Shown here piece after piece: positions 12,027 through 23,144 of a stretch of DNA of 64,000 nucleotides. Both the position numbers and the translations under genes were made by a program. Under the pieces are notes generated by a model. That model did no database searches. It was not told the origin of the DNA and was given only the letters and a program-made list of their open reading frames with translations. The DNA is taken from positions 1,550,001 to 1,614,000 of the forward strand of contig JANHCV010000007.1 in NCBI GenBank assembly GCA_025594325.1. Direction: 5' to 3'. This stretch comes from Blastocladiella emersonii ATCC 22665. Taxonomy: Eukaryota; Blastocladiomycota; Blastocladiomycetes; Blastocladiales; Blastocladiaceae. Each line of letters opens with the position of its first letter. The stretch's first letter is position 1.

Positions 12027-12406
12027 TCTGTACAAGCTCGTCTCGGCGTGGTGTTGGGTGGCCGCGAGGGGACTCGAGAGCGCCGTCGTGAAGGACGGGT
12101 TCGCGCTAGGACAAGTCGAGGTACCAGAGTAGGAGCAAATGGCTCGCGCGCGATAGATAAACTGACCGACAATGCAATCTTGTGCCGTTTCTGAAGCTCG
12201 ACTTTGTCCAGTGTGCGGATATGCGAACAACAGCAGGTGTAGACGGCGACGCGATGAGCGCGTTGATCAAGTGCGCGTGACGCGAGACCTGAAGCGCTCT
12301 GGGGAGGGAGGGCTGTCATCGCGAGCAGCGCCTCAACGCGTCCGCCTCCCTCATCGACGACCATAACATGACTAGTTAGACAATCTGCCATGTATCACTC
12401 CCTGCA

Positions 12407-12892
12407 TTGGATTTATGCGTCTCGCATCTCTGGATAGCCACTCGCGCGCTGCCATACGATAACGTTGCGAGCTTCATCTTTGGCGAATGGCAGCGGGCTG
12501 CGCGGTCCGCACCTGATTACGACTCCTCCAGCAGCGGCATCAGCTTTCGACGTCTGCTGTGGGATATTGGCTGCCTCTGTATTCGCTTTGTTGATCCACT
12601 GAACGACGAGTACTACAAGTCGAGTGGTACTCACAGTCGCGAACCACAAATTGTTGCGCAGCGCCATGCAGCCTGCGCTTGCAGCCGTTCGATAACCGCT
12701 CCTCACGTACCTTTTCCCATCAGCCCTCGGTGCGTGAATTCCCACTTCGCATGGTTTGTCCGCAGCGCGCTCACATTGACCCGCGCGACACGTTGTCATG
12801 CCAGGCAAGGCGTAGAAGCTCCTATCGAATTGGCCGACCTCATCAGCTTCGCGCACAACCTTTATCTCGCGTCACAAATCCTAGCCCGGTGA
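12407..12892 (+). CDS. Doubtful ORF, 161 aa
   Basis: An open frame starts at an ATG at 12407, with no introns assumed. The last 25 residues (PIELADLISFAHNLYLASQ) have a helical, amphipathic look and faintly resemble a Mediator Med4-type segment. The rest does not. Composition is mixed and no promoter is evident. It may be a decayed gene or chance. I give no function. Confidence 0.2.
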   Translation: MDLCVSHLWIATRALPYDNVASFIFGEWQRAARSAPDYDSSSSGISFRRLLWDIGCLCIRFVDPLNDEYYKSSGTHSREPQIVAQRHAACACSRSITAPHVPFPISPRCVNSHFAWFVRSALTLTRATRCHARQGVEAPIELADLISFAHNLYLASQILAR

Positions 12893-13045
12893 TGCACGCG
12901 GACTCATCCACTCAACTACATCGCGTTTGACGTTATCATTATGGCCGCCCCGGTACTTGTGAACTCTCAAGCACCAGTACCGCTTCCACTCCGCCCGCTG
13001 CGATCACCATTACGAGCCTCGCCGACCGCCCTCCGCCGCATCGCT

Positions 13046-13102
13046 GGGCTGCGCTCGCGCGGACGCCGTGAAAAGACCGCGTCGCCCGCGCGAGTGCGGC
13101 CC
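13046..13102. repeat. 57-nt hairpin repeat, copy 2
   Basis: Same size and loop (CCGTGAAAAGACCG) as the copy at 11970-12026. The right arm matches that of copy 1 closely, while the left arm carries extra changes, so the stem is slightly weaker. Flank similarity extends to both sides. Confidence 0.6.
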
Positions 13103-13424
13103 TCTGTACAATCAGGTCGTTGAGCAGCGTTGCGCGGGGCTCGAGAGCGCCGTCGCGGGGAGCGTGGTCGTGGTCGCTTCTGTTGGGTGTACCGGAGCGA
13201 GATCCACGTCAATACACGTTACACTTCGCTACTCGAATCAGCTACAACCGAGTCGCATCGATGACGAGAGGACTACCGCGGCGGCGGCGGCACGCGCGAG
13301 TCCAGTGGTGATGAGCTCAGTTCGCGGAACCGCAAGCGAGTCAAAAGTGTACAAAACCGAGAATCGTATGTATAAATACTAAAAGCGAACCCCAACCACG
13401 GGCTCGACCCACTGCCTCGCCCCC

Positions 13425-14852
13425 TTAGACGTGGTGGCGGGCGCAGAACTCGGTGATGCGCTGGCACGCCTCGCGGAGCTTCTCCTCGGCAGGGCAGATG
13501 ACGAGGCGGACGTAGTTGGGGAAGTTGAAGCAGCGGGCGGGGAGGGCCATGACCGACTCCTCGGCCATGAGCATCTCGGTGAAGGCGATATCGCCGTCAA
13601 TGTCCTTGAACTGGGCGAGGTCGATGCCGACCATCATGTACATGGCGCCCTGCGGGACGACCACCGACAAGCCGGGCACCTTGCCGAGCAGCTCGGCAGC
13701 GACGGTCGCGTGGCGCTCGAGCTGCGCGTTGGTCTCGTCGTAGAAGGACTGCGGCGTGTCGTGCAGGATCTCGGGCAGGGCGGCCTGGACCGTCGAGTTG
13801 GCGCCAATGATGACCTGCGACAGCTTGAGCAGCGCCGTGCGCACCTCGGCGAAGGCGCCGTTGCGGTCGTGGACCAGGATCCACCCGAGGCGCCAGCCGG
13901 GGACGAGGTACCGCTTGGCGAGGCCGCCGACGGCGAGCACGGGGACGGTCGTCGACAGGTCGGCCATGGCGTGGAACGTGTTGCCCGAGAAGACCATGTC
14001 GGCGTAGATCTCGTCGGCGATGACGGGGAGGAAGTGGCGCTCGGCGACGGCCAGGATCGCCTCGAGGTGGGCCTTGGAGTAGACGGACCCGCACGGGTTG
14101 CTCGGGTTGTTGACGAGGATGCACGCCGTGGAGTCGTCGATGAGCGACTCGAGATGCTCCAGGTTCACCTCCCAGTTGCGCTCTGGGTCGAGGTCGTAGT
14201 AGGCGCACCGGATGCCCTTGCTGTCGGCGATGGTCTGGTACACGGAGAACCCGGGCCGCGGGAGCAGGATCGTCTGCCCCGCGTTGGCGAGGGCGCCGAT
14301 GGCGAGCTCGAGTGCGCCCGAGCACCCGCTCGCAATCACCACATCGGCGGGCGTCAGCGGGGCGGCCTCGGTCGCGTACCGCTTGGCAATGGCGGCGCGC
14401 GCCACCTCCATGCCGTGCGCGGGCGGGTACCCGTTGGCGCGGCCCGACTCGAGGTGCTTGGCGACGGCGCGCACGCACGACTCGTGGATGTTGAAGTTGC
14501 CGAAGACGGTCGGGTCGCCGAGCGCGAGCGAGATGACGGGCTTGGCCGGGTTCGGCGCCACCTTCATGCCGTCGACGATGGCGCGGATCGGGTTGGTCGT
14601 GTTCTTGGCCGCCTCGGACATGGGGATCGCCCACGCCGTGCGCCCGCTGCCCTGCTGCTTGGCGGCGGCCGCCTTCTTGCCCTTGGGCGTGGCCTTGCCG
14701 CCGTTGGCCGCCGACTTGGGCGACTTGGCGGGCGTCTTCGCGGCGGCCGCCTTCGAGGGGGTCGACGCCTTGGCCGAGGGCGACGCCGTGTCGGGGCGGC
14801 CGGTCGGGTTGATGCGCGCGCTGCGGCGGGGCGTGGACTCGGTGCGTGGCAT
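13425..14852 (-). CDS. PLP-dependent tyrosine aminotransferase-like enzyme
   Basis: A single-exon frame of 475 aa with class I/II aminotransferase features. The substrate-binding start is at about residue 108 (LALGDPTVFG), the cofactor segments are NNPSNPCGS and ADEIYADM, and the Schiff-base lysine is Lys313 in GGLAKRYLVPGWRLGW. That last motif is typical of tyrosine aminotransferases, which move the amino group of tyrosine or other aromatic amino acids to 2-oxoglutarate. The first 70 residues are an added Lys/Ala/Ser/Pro-rich tail with RRSARI and KGKK, unlike the catalytic fold and perhaps a localisation signal. The start at 14852 gives MPRTES. The frame stays open upstream, but that part overlaps the divergent TRM10 promoter. 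Substrate preference is inferred from the family only. Confidence 0.88.
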   Translation of the reverse strand: MPRTESTPRRSARINPTGRPDTASPSAKASTPSKAAAAKTPAKSPKSAANGGKATPKGKKAAAAKQQGSGRTAWAIPMSEAAKNTTNPIRAIVDGMKVAPNPAKPVISLALGDPTVFGNFNIHESCVRAVAKHLESGRANGYPPAHGMEVARAAIAKRYATEAAPLTPADVVIASGCSGALELAIGALANAGQTILLPRPGFSVYQTIADSKGIRCAYYDLDPERNWEVNLEHLESLIDDSTACILVNNPSNPCGSVYSKAHLEAILAVAERHFLPVIADEIYADMVFSGNTFHAMADLSTTVPVLAVGGLAKRYLVPGWRLGWILVHDRNGAFAEVRTALLKLSQVIIGANSTVQAALPEILHDTPQSFYDETNAQLERHATVAAELLGKVPGLSVVVPQGAMYMMVGIDLAQFKDIDGDIAFTEMLMAEESVMALPARCFNFPNYVRLVICPAEEKLREACQRITEFCARHHV

Positions 14853-15173
14853 GATGGTGATACAGAGCAAGTATGCGGTGCGGTGGGGGCGGGAGAGCGA
14901 GGGGCGGGCGGGCGGGCGGGCGCGAATTTGAGGGCGGGCGACCCGGATGGAGCCAAGCAGGGCAAGGAACGAAAGGGACCGACCGCTCAGCAGCATACGG
15001 CGCCCCCACCAACACGTGTCGCGCGCATTCGCCCGAGGACCCGCACCCGAAGAAACGCGTCGCGACGCGCCACGTGCGCACAAGTGACCGCGGCCGCGCC
15101 ACATTCCACGCGGATCGCCGCGCCGTCGTCTCCGCTTTCCCCTCTCCTGCTGCCGCGGCGCACCACCATCGCA
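14853..15173. promoter_or_regulatory. Bidirectional promoter between the aminotransferase and TRM10
   Basis: These 321 bp separate two divergent start codons, so both genes must be driven from here. It contains G-rich (GGGCGGGCGG) and C-rich stretches. I see no clear TATA element on either side. Confidence 0.5.
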
Positions 15174-16497
15174 ATGACCGACGATAACACCATGCAAAAC
15201 GCGCCCGAGACCGCCCCCGCTGCGGACGCCGCCGCCTCGGCCCCCGCGGCCGCCGCGTCGACGGTCCCGCCCTACGGCTACATCAACGGCGGGTCCGACT
15301 TTGTCGAGCTCACGCCCGAGCAGCTCGCGACGCTCAGCAAGAACGCGCGCAAGCGGTACAACCGCGAGCTCAAGTGGCACCTCGGCACCCCGACCCGCAT
15401 CGCCAAGCGCAAGGTCGAGCGCAAGCTCGCCAAGGAGCGCCGCCGCGAGCGGATCGCTGCCGGTACTATGCCTCGTTATCGTGACTGCGACCTCGGTCGA
15501 CTCACCCTGTAACCCCAAACATCTAGCGCGCCTCGCCGCCAACCCGCCGACGCGCCGCCCGCGCGTGCACCCGAACCGCGAGCCGTCGGGCGTCAACGTG
15601 ATCATCGACCTCAACTTCGAGAACCTCATGTCGCTCAAGGAGTCCAAGTCGCTGTGCAAGCAGCTCATGTTCTGCTACTCGGCGAACCGGTCGCACGCCA
15701 AGTCGGTGAACCTGGTCGGCGCCGGCATGTCGCCCGACCTCGAGGCCGTGATGCTGTCGCAGGTCCCCGCCTTCCGCAACTGGGACCAGTTCCCGATCCA
15801 CGCCGACCCCTACACGGCCCTGCCGGGCGTCGACAAGACCGACATCGTGTACCTGACGGGCGACTCGCCCAACGTGCTGACCACGCTGGAACCCGGTACC
15901 CACTACGTGATCGGCGGGCTCGTCGACCACAACCGCGAGAAGAACTTCTGCTACAACCGCGCCGTCGCCGACGGCGTCCGCCACGCGCAGCTGCCCATCG
16001 CCGAGTACATTGCCCTCAAGTCGCGCCGCATCCTCGCCGTCAACCACTGCCTCGAGATCATGGTCAAGGTCCTCGAGAATGGGGGGGATTGGGCCGCCGC
16101 CTTCCACGGGGTCATCCCGCAGCGCAAGGTCGAAAAGGACGCGGCCAAGGACGCCAAGAAGGAGGCCCGCGCCAAGCGCGCCGCCGAGCGCGCCGCCAAG
16201 AAGGCCAACGGCGAGGAGGTGTCCGATTCGGACGAGAACGACTCGGACGACGATTCCGACGACGGCGACTTTTGCCTCGTCCCCGCCAAGCGCGGCCAGC
16301 CGCCAGCATCCGACAGCGACGAGGACAGCGACAGCGAGAGCGAGGCCGAGTCTGCGCCCGCCGTTGCCGTCAAGGAGGAGCCTGCCGTCGCCGTCAAGCA
16401 GGAGGTCGCGGAGGAGGAGGAGGCCAAGCCCAAGAAGGCCAAGAAGGAGAAAAAGGAGAAGAAGGAGAGGAAGGCCAAGAAGCACAAGAAGGAGTGA
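15174..16497 (+). CDS. TRM10: tRNA (guanine-N1)-methyltransferase Trm10
   Basis: Two exons (15174-15462 and 15527-16497) with a 64-nt intron (GTACT to ATCTAG) give 419 aa. Trm10 uses S-adenosylmethionine to methylate N1 of guanosine 9 in tRNAs. The SPOUT-fold core is clear: VNVIIDLNFENLMS, YLTGDSPNVL, IGGLVDHNREKNFCYNRA and LPIAEYIALKSRRILAVNH, ending with FHGVIPQRK. Residues 1-40 are Ala/Pro-rich. A basic patch follows (RRRERIAA) of the kind that precedes the core in this family. The last 120 residues are an alternating acidic and Lys-rich tail with SDSDEDSDSESE and repeated KKEKK, longer than in the yeast enzyme. It lies tail-to-tail with the next gene, with a 63-bp gap. Confidence 0.92.
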
Positions 16498-16560
16498 GGC
16501 CTCCCCTTCTCACCACACGTAATATAGCTCTAGTACACACCCTTCCCCTTGTATTCACTC

Positions 16561-18287
16561 TCACAGCTTGGCCCGGTGCAGCGCATCGAGCTTGTACTTG
16601 AGCTGCTGCCGCGTCCGGCTGCCGCTCACCTCCCACTCGCGGTACAGCTGCACCAGCCGCCGCAGGTCGCGCGACAGCGTTGGGTGCGCGCGGATCGCCT
16701 TGGACGCGACGAGCGAGTGCAGGACTACACTCCCGAGGTTAGTCGTCGTCGCGGATCACCGCCGTAGCAACGAGAACGTACTCCACGGCAAATGGTACGA
16801 GTTGAGCCGCATCGGCGCGTCGAACGGCGCCATCTCGACGCCCTGCGCCGTCCGCGAGAACCAGCCCCACCACCTACCCCCGCTCCCACCGGTCGCGACA
16901 GGCGCGGGCGACGGCGTGAACAGGAAATTGATGGCCAGCTCGTACACGCGCACGTCCTCGTACAGCGTCGAGTGGCCCGCCGTCCCGAAGTACAGCGACC
17001 CGGCCACCACGTCGCTCAGGTACACGAGCAGGTCGTTGTCGGCCAGCCCCGCGTTGCGCACCGCCAAAGCGAACACGACCAGATGCGCGAGAAAGTCGTC
17101 GGCGTAAAAGTTCTCGGCGTCGATGAAGACCGCGCGGAACACGTTGTGGTGCGACAGCGCGTGGAAGGCGGACGAGTACAGCTAAACGTGGCGGATCGTG
17201 AGCGAGGGCTGCGATCGCGGTGACTGCCGCCCGACAAACGTACCGGGACGACCTGGTCCAGCCAGCTCGACACGAGCGTGAGTTTGGCGCCGCGCTCGAG
17301 GAGGAACTCGGTCGCGGCGCGGTACCGTTTGCTGAGTGGCGAGTCGTGGCGGTTGAACTCGAACAGCTCGCGCGCCGCGTCGGCCTCAAGGTACTTGACG
17401 TACATGGAGCTGGCGTTCCACGGGAACGGGCCATGCGAGATGCCCGCCTGCGCGAGGATCACGACGCGCTGCGTCGCGAGGTCCACGATCCCCGTCTCCA
17501 CCAGCTTCTCGACCAGCAGCACCGACGTCGGCGTGCCCTGGCTGTGCGTCGCCACGAACAGCGTGCGGCACGACTCGAGCTTGTGCTGCCAGTAGCTCTT
17601 GTGGCTCGGACCCGGCGCCGCGCCGGGCGGCGCGTGCGATAGCGCCGGATCGATTACCTGCTCAAACAGCTTGTCGACGCGGTGCTCGACCTTGCCCTCG
17701 GCCTCGAGCGCGATCGACGTGATGGCCGCGCTGGGCACCTCGGCGCCGCCGTAGTGCGCCGCCACCCACTGCCGCAGCGCCTGCTCCATCTGCTCGCAGA
17801 ACTTGCCCGACGTCCCCGTCGGCTCGCCCACCACGCGCTGCACAAACTTCATCGGGAACCAGCCGTGCACGCCGATGATGCACACCTCGGCGAGCTCGGG
17901 CGGAACGCCGTGCGCCGCGGTCCACGGCGGTGGCGGGAGGCCGGCCGACTCGCTGCTGCTTGGCCACAGCGACGACACCCACCGCTGTGCGCGCTGCACC
18001 AGCGTGCCGCCACCGACGGCGGTCAGCGCGGCGGCGGACGGCGCGGACGCGGGCGCCGTGTAGTCGCACCACGGCAGGATCACGTTCGTCGGACTGTGCC
18101 GCTTGCGGCGCGGCGGCCGGTTTGCTGCCGACGACTCGATGGCTGTCCGCGTCGACATGGTCACGTCGCCCGACTCGCTGCTGCCGCTGCCGCTCGAGGC
18201 GGGCGGCGGTGCCGGGTCGTCCAGGGACCGCCGCGACCGCCGCGACCGGTGCTTTGCGACACTCGCAGTCGTCGTCGCCGATGACAT
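16561..18287 (-). CDS. Fungal alpha/beta-hydrolase (lipase-like) protein
   Basis: Three exons on the minus strand (18287-17244, 17181-16782, 16724-16561) separated by introns of 62 and 57 nt join to 535 aa. After a basic, disordered N-terminus of about 130 residues comes a hydrolase-like core. The oxyanion-type strand is VCIIGVHGWFP, and the nucleophile elbow is FVATHSQGTP with Ser249. The elbow reads T-H-S-Q-G rather than G-x-S-x-G. The strands ending in SSWLDQVVP and ENFYADDF could supply the acid, and HNVFR or nearby the histidine. No signal peptide or membrane helix is evident. I do not know its substrate. Related uncharacterised lipase-like proteins occur in fungi. The stop is 63 bp from the TRM10 stop. 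Confidence 0.8.
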
Positions 18288-18473
18288 GGTCTCAGAGATT
18301 CATGGAAGTGTGTGCGATGCCGATAATGGAGAGAGAGCGGGGACCCGCCGCGGGCCTGTGTGGCGTCGTCAAGCTCGCTGCTGCGCGGACCCCCGAGACA
18401 TCCGGCCGCGTGCAGCGTGACGCACACCCCGCCACCCTCACCCGTCCATGAATCCAACACGCGACCGCATGCA

Positions 18474-21442
18474 ATGATGCGCCCCGGGGCACCCCGACTC
18501 AAGGACTCGGCGATCGGCAGCCAGGCGTCGGCCGGCGGCGCCTCGTCGTTTGCCGGCGCGACGCCCGTGCTCGCCAACGCCGACACGCTGCTGATGCAGC
18601 CGCCGCTCGAGGACGACGATCAAGCTTCCGTGGTGCCAGCGACCTCGTCGCGGTCACGGTTTCACCGCGGCAGCGGGTACCGCGGGGTCAAGGCCGCCGC
18701 AGGCGACGACGAGGCCATTGCGTTGCAGTCGGTCGGCACGCTGCAGGACGCGACAGAAGAACACGAGCGCGAGCCGCTGAGAAAGCGGCGATGGTGGAGC
18801 TGCGGATCCGGCGCAGGGAACCGGCCGTGGCACGCGCTCCTCGCCGAGCTCCGCACGCTGTCCCCCACGATCAAGGCGTTCATGGCCGTGTTCCTGATTG
18901 CTGGTTTAGGTGCGCTGGTCTGCTGCGTGGTCCGGGTCGCCATGGAGATGCTGATATGGTGGCCGTGTGTAGTCGCGGCCGTCTGGACGTACCTCAAGTT
19001 CCGCACGGCGCCGAGCGCGGCGGGTACGCCAATCGATTCCTCTTGAGCGATGCACTCTAATCACCGCAACACGTAGAAACGGCGCGCCATTGCCAGGTCC
19101 GCGCGCTCGACCTCGCGCGCGTGTTCGAGCTCGAGTTCCTGATCCTCGTACGGTCCATCGACGGGTTCGTGTCGACGATCGGGCGCATGGACCACACCAT
19201 GTTCTCGGCGTACGTGCGCGCGACGCAGCCGGACCCGCAGCGCGTAGCCGCCGTGACGCTGTACCAGCGCGTGACCGCGGCGACGCGCGACGCGTGGGCC
19301 GAGGCGTACCCGGAGGTCGGCAACCTGACCGTGTGGGCGCGCGGCTCCACCGGGCTCGTACCGCGGCCGCGCGACACGCCCGAGATGTGGCCGGCGATCG
19401 AGTCGGTCGCCATCTCCAAGGCCGCGGTCGTCGCCGGGAAATCGTTCCCCTTCATCGGGTACGATCCGCTCGGCGACCCGACGCGCGCTGAGGCGATCCG
19501 CGCGACGATTGAGGCCGGCACGCCGCAGATGACGGCGCTCATCCAGTTCCCGTCCGAGAACCAGCTCGGGTTCAACATCTACAAGCGCGCCACGGGACCC
19601 GTCGCGTCCGCGTCGCCCGTGTCCAACGATACCATCCTCGGCGTCACCTTCCTCGTCTCCGAGCTGTTCAACAACCTGTGGAAGGCCAAGGTCGACTTCA
19701 ACTACGTCCTGCGCGGGTCCGACTACGACATTCTGCGTTCCGCGCCCGACTCGGACCTCATCCACGAAGCCGGGTCCGCCTTCACCATCCCGCTCCTCAA
19801 CCGCGCGTGGCGCCTGTCGTGCTACCCGCGCCCGCCCTTTGGCATCTCCATGTACCGCTGGGGCAGCCAGTGCATCGCCGCCGCGTGCATCCTCGTCGCC
19901 CTGCTCGCCGCCGCCGCCGCCGTCCAGGTCAACCGCATCCTCGCCCGCGTCGACAGGGATAACGCGAGCATCGACAAGAGCCGGTTCCTCGTCCGTGCCC
20001 TGCGCGCCCGTGCCGAGGCCGTGCTCAACGCGATCAACGTGCCGGTCGCCGTCATTGACGGGCTCGGCCGCATCGCCCCGCTCAACACGCCCGCGGAGGA
20101 GCTCATTGGGAACGAGCCGGTCGAGGTGAGCGATGTGCTTCGGCCGCGCCAGCCGGCGGCTCAACCCGACGCTGCCAGCACGGGGACCGTCAGCGCGTCA
20201 GCGGGTGGCGATGAGGAGGCAGCGAACCGCCAGTTCCTCCTCGACCTCGGCGTCTCGCTCACGCCCGACCCGGCGCTCGACGCAGACCCGGCCTTCAACG
20301 GCCCGCGCACGTGCCTCGCGACCGTGCGCCCGCGCAACGGCGGGCCTGCGTACCCCGCCGAGATCTCGGTCAGCGGGTCCATCACGGGCGACGCGCTCGA
20401 GTCGGCCGCGACCGCGGGCTCGACCCGTCGCTGGATTTTACCGTCGCTCACGGCGGTGGTCACCCTCGGCCGCCGCCACCACACCCGCTCGCCCACGCCC
20501 TCGCCCGTCCCGGCGCCCGAGCTGCCCAACGACAAGTACTTTGGCGACGCGCGCGCGAGCTCGGACGCGCCGCGGCGCGTGGTCCTGATCACGGACGTGA
20601 CGGCGGCCGAGCAGCAGAAAGCGCAGCTGCGGCAGGCGAAGGCGGACCTCGACGCGCGGCGTAAGGCGAGCACGCAGCTCCTCCTGTACATGAACCACGA
20701 GGTCGGTAACCCGACGTACGTCCTGACGTCGCACGCCGCGGGGAACGGCAGCCGGCCGAACAGTTTCGTCGAGAACACGGGTCCGGCGGCGGCGCCTGTC
20801 AACGCGTACACGGAAGCAACGACCGCGATCGCCATGCTCAACGACCAGGTCGCGCTTCTCCTGGGCCAGGAGCTCGCGCAGCCCGACGCTGAGCGTGCGT
20901 GGACCGTCGCGGACCTCGCTGCGCACGTCGCGCGGGTCGTGTCCGGTCAGATGCGCGCGCCCGGCGCACCGCTGCCTGTCATTGCCGCGGACCCGGACGT
21001 CGCGCCGCTGCTCATCACCCGCGACGCCAACGAGCCGCACCCCACGCCACACCGCGCCGTCGTCCTCGCGCGCGTCCTCCGCCTCCTCGTCGCGCTCGGT
21101 TCCACGATGCAGCACACGCGCGCGCCCGTTGTCCGTGTCGTCCGCGGATCGGCCTTGGGCGAGGTGCGCGTGGTCGGCACCGTGGCGCTCGTTGGACACA
21201 ACGACGTGGCCGAGGTCCGCGCGATCCTGTCGACGCCGCTCTCTGACAACGACGACCCCGCGGTCTCGCCGACGCTCGACCCCGAGTACGAGCCGCGCTC
21301 GTGGGGCGGGCTGCAGGCGCAGGTCCTGCGGCGGATCGCGGGCGAGCAGCTCGGCGCGCGCGTCGCGATACGGGATGTCGAATGGTGGGACGCGGGTCGC
21401 GCGGGCGGGGTGTTTGAGGTCACGATCACGCTCAGAGTATAG
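18474..21442 (+). CDS. CHASE-domain histidine-kinase-like membrane sensor lacking a receiver domain
   Basis: Two exons (18474-19023 and 19077-21442, 53-nt intron) give 971 aa. The order is: disordered N-terminus; two membrane segments (about 141-165 and 166-182); an extracellular CHASE-type domain (about 190-440) with LVRSIDGFVS, IESVAISKAAVVAGK and ATGPVASASP; another membrane helix (CILVALLAAAAAVQVNRIL); a PAS-like part (VLNAINVPVAVIDGLG); and a kinase H-box, YMNHEVGNPTYVL, with His724. CHASE sensors bind small extracellular ligands and start phosphorelays. Two things are odd. The region where the ATP-binding N-box should be reads RVLRLLVALGSTMQ without the asparagines, and the protein stops after the degenerate ATPase fold with no receiver domain. 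It may be a pseudokinase or a regulator of another kinase. Confidence 0.75.
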
Positions 21443-21536
21443 AGATGGAGAGCGGCGGGAGCAATGTACATTCATTCTTATCTATCGTCGGTCAAAACTG
21501 GTAGCGGCTGCCGAAGTGCGGTGCCGCTGTTCACGT

Positions 21537-22667
21537 TCACTTGGCGGCATGGGCCAGCTCGGCCTCCTCATCGTCGCCTTCGTCAGTCGGCGCAAACTCG
21601 GCGACCATGGGGTCCTCAGACGCACCGACCCGGATCGGGATGTCAAGCTCCAGCTTCGAGTCCCATGAGCCCGTCAGCTTGACGTTGACCGAGTACTCGA
21701 TGCGCAGGTTCTCGCAGTTGTTGATGGTCGGGGCGGGGAACTTGAGGTCCCAGAAGTTGATGATGATGGGCTCGGTCACCTCGGTGTGCGGCTTCACGTC
21801 GAGCTTGCCCTCGAACGTGGCCATGCGACGGGTGAAGTTGGACGTGAACCTACTCGCGGGAACCGTGGTCAGCGCGCGGCGGGGTCACCTCGCGAACGCA
21901 GCAGCATCACGTACACCTGGTTCCCGTCGCGCCACCACGTCTGCTCCTTCATGAGCACAAAGATCCTGGCGCGGGTGATGGTGCGCGACGACCCGTTCTT
22001 GATGTGCAGGTGCACGTCGAGCTTGGCGTCGGCGATCCCGACAACGGCGGGGACCGCGTCAGCCGAAACCTCGAGTTTGCCGCTGTTCAGCTTCCAGCTG
22101 GTGAACGACTTGATCCGCGTGCGCCGGTTCAGCGTGCCGATCTCGCGCGCGTCGGCCTCGTCCAGCTGCCCGTGGATCGTGATGTTGAACTGCGTCTTCT
22201 GGTCGAACCGCAGCGTCGGCCGCTTCAGTTTGGCGCGGATCGTGTAGCCCACCTCGCCGTTCTCCCCAAAGTACGTGCTGGGCAGGTCGTAGTCGAGCGG
22301 CAGCGAGAAGGTCCACTCGTGCTCGCCCGCGGGCAGCGTGTCGCCGACCCACAGGTACACGCGCGGCGGGGTGGGCAGGAGCAGCTCGGTCGTCAGGTGT
22401 CGCGTCTCGGTGCCCTTGGTCCCGTCGGCCAGCGTGAGGTCGAAGATTCGTGTCCCGCGCGTCACGCACTGGCCCCACAGCTGCACGTACAGCGACTTGG
22501 TCGAGATCTCGCTCGTCGTCTTGACCACCACGCGGCCCGTCACGGGCGTGCCCACGAACTGCGGGACCTGCAGATGTGTGCTGGTGCATCAGCTAGAGCG
22601 GTCGGTGGACAGACGGACGAAGTCGGCCACGGACCTTGTCCAGGTACAGGTCAATGTCAATGCCCAT
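21537..22667 (-). CDS. Arrestin-fold domain protein
   Basis: Three minus-strand exons (22667-22635, 22567-21915, 21849-21537) with introns of 67 and 65 nt join to 332 aa. The first exon encodes only MGIDIDLYLDK. The body has the arrestin_N pattern (VPQFVGTPVTGRVVV, KSLYVQLWG, EHEWTFSLPL). It then has the arrestin_C pattern (FNITIHGQL and the strand pair around DVHLHIKNGSSR, ending with DIPIRV). Fungal arrestin-related proteins bind cargo membrane proteins and often recruit Rsp5-type ubiquitin ligases. I see no PPxY motif here, so this short form may act differently. The acidic C-terminus ends in EGDDEEAELAHAAK. Confidence 0.8.
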
Positions 22668-23144
22668 GGCCGGCCAACTGCATCAAGTGTCTATGCGTCT
22701 AGCGCTCGTTTCATGGGGAGCCGGACGGCGAGGGGAGCGTCGGAGGAGAGGAGGAAGCGCTACGAACGTGCATGCAAGGAGTCGGGGCGAATCCGGTGGC
22801 CGGCCAGCCGCGTGGGCCAGATGCTTCCAGTGTGATCCGATCATGATTATTCCGGTCGCGTCGTTCCCGAAGCCCGGGGGAACTCGCGCCCACGTTCTCC
22901 AGCTCTTCGTGGTGGATCTAAGTGTGATCTCGACCTTAACAAGCGCCTTGGCATTGGACATCGCGCGAAACTCGAGTCCACGTCGTGTCACCCTGGGAAC
23001 GAGGCTCCGGGTGCAAAAGATGGCGGGAGGGCCATTGCCACGAGAAGCAGTGATATGCTTCAAAGGACCACAAGCGAGCAGACACGTGACAATGGCCAGT
23101 TCCAAGGAGCGAAGCGAAAAAGGTCGACGGGGGCGCAGCAGCTA
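22668..23144. other. Intergenic up to the inverted-duplication boundary
   Basis: These 477 bp hold the arrestin gene promoter and unassigned sequence. The open frames crossing it look like chance. It ends at the point where similarity to 54102 starts. Confidence 0.5.

Larger units (their letters stand above)
10900..13424. other. Long intergenic region with two hairpin repeats
   Basis: About 2.5 kb between CCH1 and the aminotransferase. It contains only short frames of weak composition and two copies of a 57-nt hairpin repeat, annotated separately. The best frame is at 12407-12892. No tRNA or conserved gene was recognised. Confidence 0.5.

Noticed and set aside
12818-12892. Resemblance of the end of the 12407 ORF to Mediator subunit Med4
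   Set aside because: Only about 20 residues look alike and the rest of the frame does not. Not enough for a call.
18360-18473. Upstream extension of the histidine-kinase-like frame from a GTG
   Set aside because: Nuclear genes rarely start at GTG. The first in-frame ATG is at 18474, and the extension overlaps the divergent promoter.
22683-23105. 140-residue minus-strand open frame between the arrestin gene and the duplication
   Set aside because: No family resemblance, chance-like composition, and it overlaps the arrestin promoter.
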